From NCBI GenBank assembly GCA_963588035.1, contig CAVAFY010000005.1, positions 28,952 to 92,951 on the forward strand: a DNA stretch of 64,000 bases. The letters run 5' to 3'. Positions 59,606 to 64,000 of the stretch are shown in pieces. The number at the start of each line of letters is the position of its first letter. Position 1 is the first letter of the stretch. The DNA comes from Anaerotardibacter sp963588035. GTDB lineage: Bacteria; Actinomycetota; Coriobacteriia; Coriobacteriales; Eggerthellaceae. The notes under the pieces are model-generated. The model was not told the origin of the DNA. It saw only the letters and a list, made by a program, of their open reading frames with translations, and did not search any database. A program made the position numbers and the translations under genes.

Positions 59606-59866
59606 CTACTTGGCCTTCTCTACGATGTCGAGAAGGCGCCAACGCTTCATCTTGGACAGCGGGCGGGTTTCCATAACGGTAACGGTGTCGCCCACGCCGG
59701 CCTCATTGTTCTCATCATGGGCATGAAGCTTCTTGGTGGAGTTAACCATCTTGCCATACACGGGATGAGGCTTGCGCTCGTGGATTTGCACGACGCAGGT
59801 CTTATCGCCGGAGATGCTTACGACAACACCCTGGCGGACCTTACGAGAGTTACGTTCTTCACTCAT
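59606..59866 (-). CDS. rpsQ: 30S ribosomal protein S17
   Basis: 86 residues: SRKVRQGVVVSISGDKTCVVQIHERKPHPVYGKMV, ending SKMKRWRLLDIVEKAK. OB-fold rRNA-binding protein. Confidence 0.97.
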   Translation of the reverse strand: MSEERNSRKVRQGVVVSISGDKTCVVQIHERKPHPVYGKMVNSTKKLHAHDENNEAGVGDTVTVMETRPLSKMKRWRLLDIVEKAK

Positions 59867-59891
59867 GTCTTAAAACCTTCCTATCGCAGCT

Positions 59892-60095
59892 CTAAGCCTG
59901 AGCAGCCTTGAGCTCGCGGGCGCGCATCTCGGTCTGGATGCGGGCGATGTCCTTCTTGACCTGCTTGATGCGAGCGGTGTTCTCGAGCTGGCCAGTAGCC
60001 ATCTGGAAGCGCAGGTTGAAGAGCTCTGCACGTGCTTCCTTGAGCTTAGCCTGCAGATCTTCACCCGAAAGTTTCTGGATCTCTGCTGCTTTCAT
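59892..60095 (-). CDS. rpmC: 50S ribosomal protein L29
   Basis: 67 residues, two long helices: KLKEARAELFNLRFQMATGQLENTARIKQVKKDIARIQTEMR. Abuts rplP (its start follows the rplP stop at once). Confidence 0.97.
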   Translation of the reverse strand: MKAAEIQKLSGEDLQAKLKEARAELFNLRFQMATGQLENTARIKQVKKDIARIQTEMRARELKAAQA

Positions 60096-60518
60096 TTACT
60101 CCTGCCCTTCTGCCTCGCGCTTGACGATCTTGCACTTGATGGGCAACTTGTCGATAGCCAGACGGAGAGCGTCCTTAGCGGTTGCTTCGTCTACGCCGTC
60201 GATCTCGAACATGATGCGGCCGGGCTTTACAACGGCTACCCAGCCCTCAGGGTTACCCTTACCCTTACCCATGCGGGTTTCAGCAGGCTTCTGCGTGATG
60301 GGCTTGTCGGGGAAGATCGTGATCCAAACATTACCAGTACGGTTCATGCGACGGGTCATAGCGACACGAGCAGCCTCGATCTGGCGGTTGGTGATCCAAT
60401 GGCGGTCGAGTGCCTGGATGCCCCAAGAACCATGGTTCAGAGTGGTGCCACCCTTGGCATTACCCTTCATAGAACCACGCTGCACCTTGCGGTGCTTTAC
60501 GCGCTTAGGTACCAACAT
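60096..60518 (-). CDS. rplP: 50S ribosomal protein L16
   Basis: 140 residues: MLVPKRVKHRKVQRGSMKGNAKGGTTLNHGSWGIQALDRHWITNRQIEAARVAMTRRM. Its ATG overlaps the rpsC stop (TAATG). Confidence 0.97.
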   Translation of the reverse strand: MLVPKRVKHRKVQRGSMKGNAKGGTTLNHGSWGIQALDRHWITNRQIEAARVAMTRRMNRTGNVWITIFPDKPITQKPAETRMGKGKGNPEGWVAVVKPGRIMFEIDGVDEATAKDALRLAIDKLPIKCKIVKREAEGQE

Positions 60519-61228
60519 TACTTATCACCCCTATCGTTATTGCGGCGACGGGAACGGTTAGGACGGGAAGAGCCCTCGAGTGCGGGCTGCGGAGCCTTCT
60601 GGCCAGGGAGGACCTCACCGTGGTACACCCAAACCTGGATGCCGATGGAGCCCATGGTGGTAGCTGCGGTGCAGAAGCCGTAGTCGATCTTCGCACGCAG
60701 GGTGTGCAGAGGCACGCGGCCTTCGCGGTACCACTCGCGACGGCTCATCTCGGCGCCACCCAGACGGCCGGCGCACTGGATGCGGATGCCCTTGGCACCG
60801 CTCTTGCGGGCGGACTGGACGGCCTTGCGCATAGCACGGCGGAAAGCAACGCGGTTCTCGAGCTGCTCGGCAACGGACTGTGCGATGAGGTTGGCATCGA
60901 GCTCGGGGCGCTTGACCTCTACGACCTCAACGGAAACAGGGCCGTTGGCGATCTGGTTGAGCTTCTTGCGAAGAGCATCTACCTCGGCGCCCTTCTTGCC
61001 GATTACGACACCGGGGCGGGACGTGGTGATGATGACCTTGATCTTGTCGCCGGCGCGCTCGATCTCCACGCGGGAGACGGCTGCATGGGCGAGCTGCTTG
61101 TCAAGGTAAGAACGGATAGCAAGATCGTTCTCAAGGTTCTTAGCATAGTCCTTGTCGGAATACCAACGGCTGCGCCAGTCCTCGGTAACGCCGAGACGGA
61201 AACCGGTGGGGCTTACCTTCTGACCCAT
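60518..61228 (-). CDS. rpsC: 30S ribosomal protein S3
   Basis: 236 residues: MGQKVSPTGFRLGVTEDWRSRWY start, KH domain VIGKKGAEVDALRKKL, ending with a basic tail SRPNRSRRRNNDRGDK. Confidence 0.97.
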   Translation of the reverse strand: MGQKVSPTGFRLGVTEDWRSRWYSDKDYAKNLENDLAIRSYLDKQLAHAAVSRVEIERAGDKIKVIITTSRPGVVIGKKGAEVDALRKKLNQIANGPVSVEVVEVKRPELDANLIAQSVAEQLENRVAFRRAMRKAVQSARKSGAKGIRIQCAGRLGGAEMSRREWYREGRVPLHTLRAKIDYGFCTAATTMGSIGIQVWVYHGEVLPGQKAPQPALEGSSRPNRSRRRNNDRGDK

Positions 61229-61229
61229 A

Positions 61230-61571
61230 CTATGCCTCCTCTCGGGTTGCTACGATAACGGTGATGTGGCTGGTGCGCTTGCGGATGCGAGCAGCGGAGC
61301 CCTTTGCGCGGGGGCGGATACGCTTGAGCGTGGGGCCCTCGTCTGCGAAGCAGGCCTTCACCACGAGGTTCTCGGGGTTGCCGGCACCCTTCTGCGCAGC
61401 GTTAGCGACTGCGGAGTTCAGGGTCTTCTCTACAACCTCGGCAACTGCGCGGTTGGTGAAACGCAGGGTCTCCTGCGCCTCTACAACGGCCTTGCCACGG
61501 ATCTGGTTCAGGACGATACGCGCCTTGCGGGGCGAAACGCGTACGTAGCGAGCGATTGCTTTAGCTTCCAT
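61230..61571 (-). CDS. rplV: 50S ribosomal protein L22
   Basis: 113 residues: AKAIARYVRVSPRKARIVLNQIRGKAV, beta-hairpin region RIRPRAKGSAARIRKRTSHITVIV, which lines the exit tunnel. Confidence 0.97.
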   Translation of the reverse strand: MEAKAIARYVRVSPRKARIVLNQIRGKAVVEAQETLRFTNRAVAEVVEKTLNSAVANAAQKGAGNPENLVVKACFADEGPTLKRIRPRAKGSAARIRKRTSHITVIVATREEA

Positions 61572-61584
61572 GTTTCACCCTTTC

Positions 61585-61842
61585 TTACTTGTCGTGGCCG
61601 CGGAACGTACGAGAAGGTGCGAACTCGCCGAGCTTGTGGCCGACCATGGACTCAGTGATGTATACCGGTACGTGCTTGCGACCATCATGCACAGCGATGG
61701 TGTGACCAACCATCTCGGGGAAGATGGTGGAGGAACGCGACCACGTCTTGATGACCTTCTTGTCGCCAGCTTCGTTCATCGCAATAACGCGACCGAGAAG
61801 GCGAGGCTCCACGAAGGGACCTTTTTTCAAACTTCTGCTCAA
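61585..61842 (-). CDS. rpsS: 30S ribosomal protein S19
   Basis: 85 residues: MSRSLKKGPFVEPRLLGRV and TIAVHDGRKHVPVYITESMVGHKLGEFAPSRTFRGHDK, both typical. Confidence 0.97.
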   Translation of the reverse strand: MSRSLKKGPFVEPRLLGRVIAMNEAGDKKVIKTWSRSSTIFPEMVGHTIAVHDGRKHVPVYITESMVGHKLGEFAPSRTFRGHDK

Positions 61843-61866
61843 TGTTTCTCCTTATTCGATCGGGCG

Positions 61867-62697
61867 CTACTTCTTGCGACGGCGGATGATCAGGCGGCTC
61901 GAAGCCTTCTTGGGGTTGCGAGTGCGATGACCCTTGGTAGACACGCCCCACGGAGTAACAGGATGACGACCGGAAGACTTGTTCTTGCCTTCGCCGCCAC
62001 CATGAGGATGGTCGACAGGGTTCATAACAGTACCGCGAACGGTGGGGCGGATGCCCTTCCAGCGGTTACGACCAGCCTTGCCGATCTTGATGTTGCCGTG
62101 CTCGGCATTGCCAACCTCGCCGATGGTTGCGCGGCAGGTGATGAGCACGCGGCGCATTTCGGAGGAGGGCATACGCAGGATGGCGTACTTGCCTTCCTTG
62201 CCCATGAGCTGGATGCTGGTGCCAGCGGAACGGGCGATTGCGGCGCCGCGACCGGGCTGGAGCTCAACAGCGTGGATGAGCGTGCCAACGGGGATGGCGG
62301 AAAGGGGCAGCGCGTTGCCAGGCTTGATGTCTGCATCGGCGCCGGAGATGATGGTCTCGCCGACCTTCAGGCCCTTCGGGTGAAGGATGTAGCGCTTCTC
62401 GCCGTCTGCGTAGTGCAGGAGGGCGATGCGGGCGCTGCGGTTGGGGTCGTACTCGATCGTGGCAACCTTGGCGGGCACGCCGTCCTTGTTGCGCTTGAAG
62501 TCGATGATGCGGTAACGACGCTTGTTGCCGCCACCCTGATGGCGCGTGGTGATACGGCCATTGTTGTTGCGGCCAGCCTTCTTCGGCAGGGGCGCCAGCA
62601 GAGACTTCTCGGGCTTGGTGCTGGTGATCTCAGCAAAGTCCGAAACAGTCTGGAAGCGGCGTCCAGGGCTCGTAGGCTTGAACTGTTTTACTCCCAT
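61867..62697 (-). CDS. rplB: 50S ribosomal protein L2
   Basis: 276 residues: core RHQGGGNKRRYRIIDFKR and the peptidyl-transferase-centre loop PVDHPHGGGEGK (conserved His). AGAAAGGAAGAAA precedes the ATG. In most bacteria rpsJ-rplC-rplD-rplW come directly upstream; here a DNA-repair gene lies there and rplB has its own promoter. Confidence 0.97.
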   Translation of the reverse strand: MGVKQFKPTSPGRRFQTVSDFAEITSTKPEKSLLAPLPKKAGRNNNGRITTRHQGGGNKRRYRIIDFKRNKDGVPAKVATIEYDPNRSARIALLHYADGEKRYILHPKGLKVGETIISGADADIKPGNALPLSAIPVGTLIHAVELQPGRGAAIARSAGTSIQLMGKEGKYAILRMPSSEMRRVLITCRATIGEVGNAEHGNIKIGKAGRNRWKGIRPTVRGTVMNPVDHPHGGGEGKNKSSGRHPVTPWGVSTKGHRTRNPKKASSRLIIRRRKK

Positions 62698-62848
62698 TTT
62701 CTTCCTTTCTACGGGCCCAAGCTCGTGCTTCGACCCTTTGACTTATGTGGGCTCCATCACCGCCATGGGAGCTTTTGGGAGAAAGCCCTCGGCGATTCCG
62801 AGTCCCACGCGCCCGGGTGTATCCATACACAGCCAGACGCAACCGAAA

Positions 62849-62877
62849 AGTATACTGGCATTGGGTGTGTTATGCAA
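62849..62877 (-). promoter_or_regulatory. Strong sigma70 promoter in front of rplB
   Basis: Minus strand: TTGCAT (62872-62877), 17 bases, TATACT (62849-62854). The predicted transcript starts near 62842, giving a ~145-base leader. The leader begins with a GTGTAT/ATACAC hairpin (62817-62830). Confidence 0.8.
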
Positions 62878-63067
62878 GGGTGAATTCTGGGGCGATTCAG
62901 GAAGGCCGCGCTGGTGGCAGTGGCGGTACAGACGAAGCTGGCTGCTGCGGCAGTTGCGCCTAGCCCGCGGCGAGGGTTGCGCGCTAGGCCGTGCGCTGTG
63001 GGCGCGCCCACGTCTGCGCTCGGATGCGATGCCAGCGTGCACTGCGCTTGGGTCTCGGTCTAGGCTG
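62878..63067. other. Non-coding region between the repair fusion gene and the rplB promoter
   Basis: No supported gene. It includes a 14-base perfect palindrome GTGGGCGCGCCCAC (62998-63011). No T-rich terminator for the upstream repair gene was seen. Confidence 0.45.
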
Positions 63068-64000
63068 CTAACGCAGTTCCTTACCCAGCTCTGCAGCGAG
63101 TTCGGGAAGGAGCTTGGCGAACAACGCGTCTTGCCTCCCCTTCTTCAGCTCGCACTCCCATATTACATGGGTCTTCCAGCCGGCGGCGTGCAAGGCGGCA
63201 AGGTTCTGCGCGTCACGCTCTTGGTTGCGGTTGAACTTGGCAATCCAGTACTCGGTGTTCTTCTTGGGAAGCGATAGGTTGCAGTGCGGACAGCGATGCC
63301 AATAGCAGCCGTTGATGAACACTGCCACTTTCTTGCCCGGCCAGGCGACGTCCGGGCGGCCAGGCACCTTCCACTGCAGCCGATACCCGGTAAGCCCTGC
63401 GGCTCGAAGGCGCTGGCGCACCAGCAGTTCGGGCTTGGTGTCTTTGCGCTTGTTTCCCTGCATCGATTTGTGCACCGCATAGCTTGATGCCTGGGGCGCC
63501 GTTATCCACACCGTGGCATACTCGATGGAACAGGACCGCCCGGCTTCGGCCGCCGCCCGGAACTCCCGCAGCTGCTCGTCGGTTGCCGGCGCTGCGCACT
63601 CCAGCGCCCTACCCCACCGCTGGGCCAAGCGCTCGAAGCCCCATGCAGCATTTGCGGGGCTGGTCGAGGGGAGCACTTCGGCTTCTATCCCTACTATATA
63701 TAAGAGGTATTTCTTATAGAGCCTTCCGGCAGCTGCACCATTGCAGATGACCTTCGTTATGGGCGCCTGCCGGGTCATACGCCGCACGTCAACCGGAACC
63801 ACGTTCTTGATAGACGAATCGCTGGAACCCTTGATGTCGCATTCCGCTATCACGTCCCAAAGGGCAATGCCGTTTTCCAGCAGCAAGCCGCGCTTCTGCT
63901 CGATGGTCGCGGGCTCGGGCTGCCCCATGCAGGCGGCGAGCATGCGCCAGAAGCGATTGTTCGGGTTGCCGTAGTAGAAATCGTTCTTACGGGAAAGCAC
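63068..64000 (-). CDS. Hypoxanthine/uracil-DNA-glycosylase-like domain fused to Vsr endonuclease (5' end outside window)
   Basis: 310 visible residues, open at the 5' window edge. Residues 1-135 match the UDG-superfamily deoxyinosine (hypoxanthine) glycosylase group: FYYGNPNNRFWRMLA, NGIALWDVIAECDIKGSSDSSI and LPSTSPANAAW. Residues ~170-310 are a Vsr endonuclease: MQGNKRKDTKPELLVRQRL, PGRPDVAWPGKKVAVFINGCYWHRCPHC, and WKTHVIWECEL. D217 and H235 match catalytic Asp51 and His69 of E. coli Vsr; the His64 position is Asn (N230). No frame break joins them. The GTG at 64000 is probably internal; ~15-20 N-terminal residues are missing. Confidence 0.8.
   Translation of the reverse strand: MLSRKNDFYYGNPNNRFWRMLAACMGQPEPATIEQKRGLLLENGIALWDVIAECDIKGSSDSSIKNVVPVDVRRMTRQAPITKVICNGAAAGRLYKKYLLYIVGIEAEVLPSTSPANAAWGFERLAQRWGRALECAAPATDEQLREFRAAAEAGRSCSIEYATVWITAPQASSYAVHKSMQGNKRKDTKPELLVRQRLRAAGLTGYRLQWKVPGRPDVAWPGKKVAVFINGCYWHRCPHCNLSLPKKNTEYWIAKFNRNQERDAQNLAALHAAGWKTHVIWECELKKGRQDALFAKLLPELAAELGKELR

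Overview
The window is high-GC bacterial chromosome. Its gene content fits a gut actinobacterium of the class Coriobacteriia, probably Eggerthellaceae: ThyX instead of ThyA, zinc-type S14, a DUF6591 lipoprotein-like protein, a fused SecDF, a Tat-exported [NiFe] hydrogenase with cytochrome b, and a four-subunit 2-oxoacid:ferredoxin oxidoreductase. The genus is an inference from gene content; no 16S rRNA is present.

Layout. 1-1.8 kb: partial yebC, an rRNA methylase and a YfcE-type phosphodiesterase. 1.9-7.6 kb: an envelope-signalling neighbourhood made of a DUF6591 membrane protein, a zinc-ribbon protein with an SPFH/SHOCT protein, a transmembrane Ser/Thr kinase and an HTH regulator. It is tied together by a shared palindrome, CAGTTNNNAACTG. 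7.6-11 kb: DUF1385, thyX, a small protein, an extended L31 and hisE. 11.4-19.3 kb: rpoBC, with beta' carrying a C-terminal alpha-CTD-like helix-hairpin-helix extension. 19.5-22.6 kb: DUF1292 and secDF. 23-26.6 kb: the hydrogenase operon (small, large, cytochrome b). 27-31.4 kb: pheA, a MutY-like glycosylase, a degenerate AAA+-like protein and a HAD phosphatase. 31.5-38.7 kb: tRNA-Asp, a DUF697 protein and the rod-shape operon mreB-mreC-mreD-PBP2-rodA. 38.8-42.8 kb: ndk, a TPR protein, cyclophilin, tRNA-Arg and an RlmD/TrmA-type methylase. 43-47.1 kb: the riboflavin operon ribD-ribE-ribBA-ribH behind an FMN riboswitch with its terminator and promoter. 47.2-50.3 kb: porGDAB. 50.7-52.9 kb: a large polytopic membrane protein. 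53-62.7 kb: adk, secY and the spc/S10 ribosomal cluster back to rplB. 63-64 kb: a DNA-repair fusion protein running off the window edge.

Most genes are ordinary housekeeping genes on the minus strand, in tight operons with clear intrinsic terminators. The observations I rate most worth a second look are: (i) a fusion of a hypoxanthine/uracil-DNA-glycosylase-like domain with a Vsr endonuclease domain, next to an S10 operon that starts abnormally at rplB from its own strong promoter; (ii) the alpha-CTD-like domain on RpoC; (iii) the palindrome-linked SPFH/kinase/DUF6591 neighbourhood; (iv) an AAA+-like protein without a P-loop; (v) tandem stem-loops in front of rplE and rpsH. All coordinates and motifs were read by eye; no database search was run.
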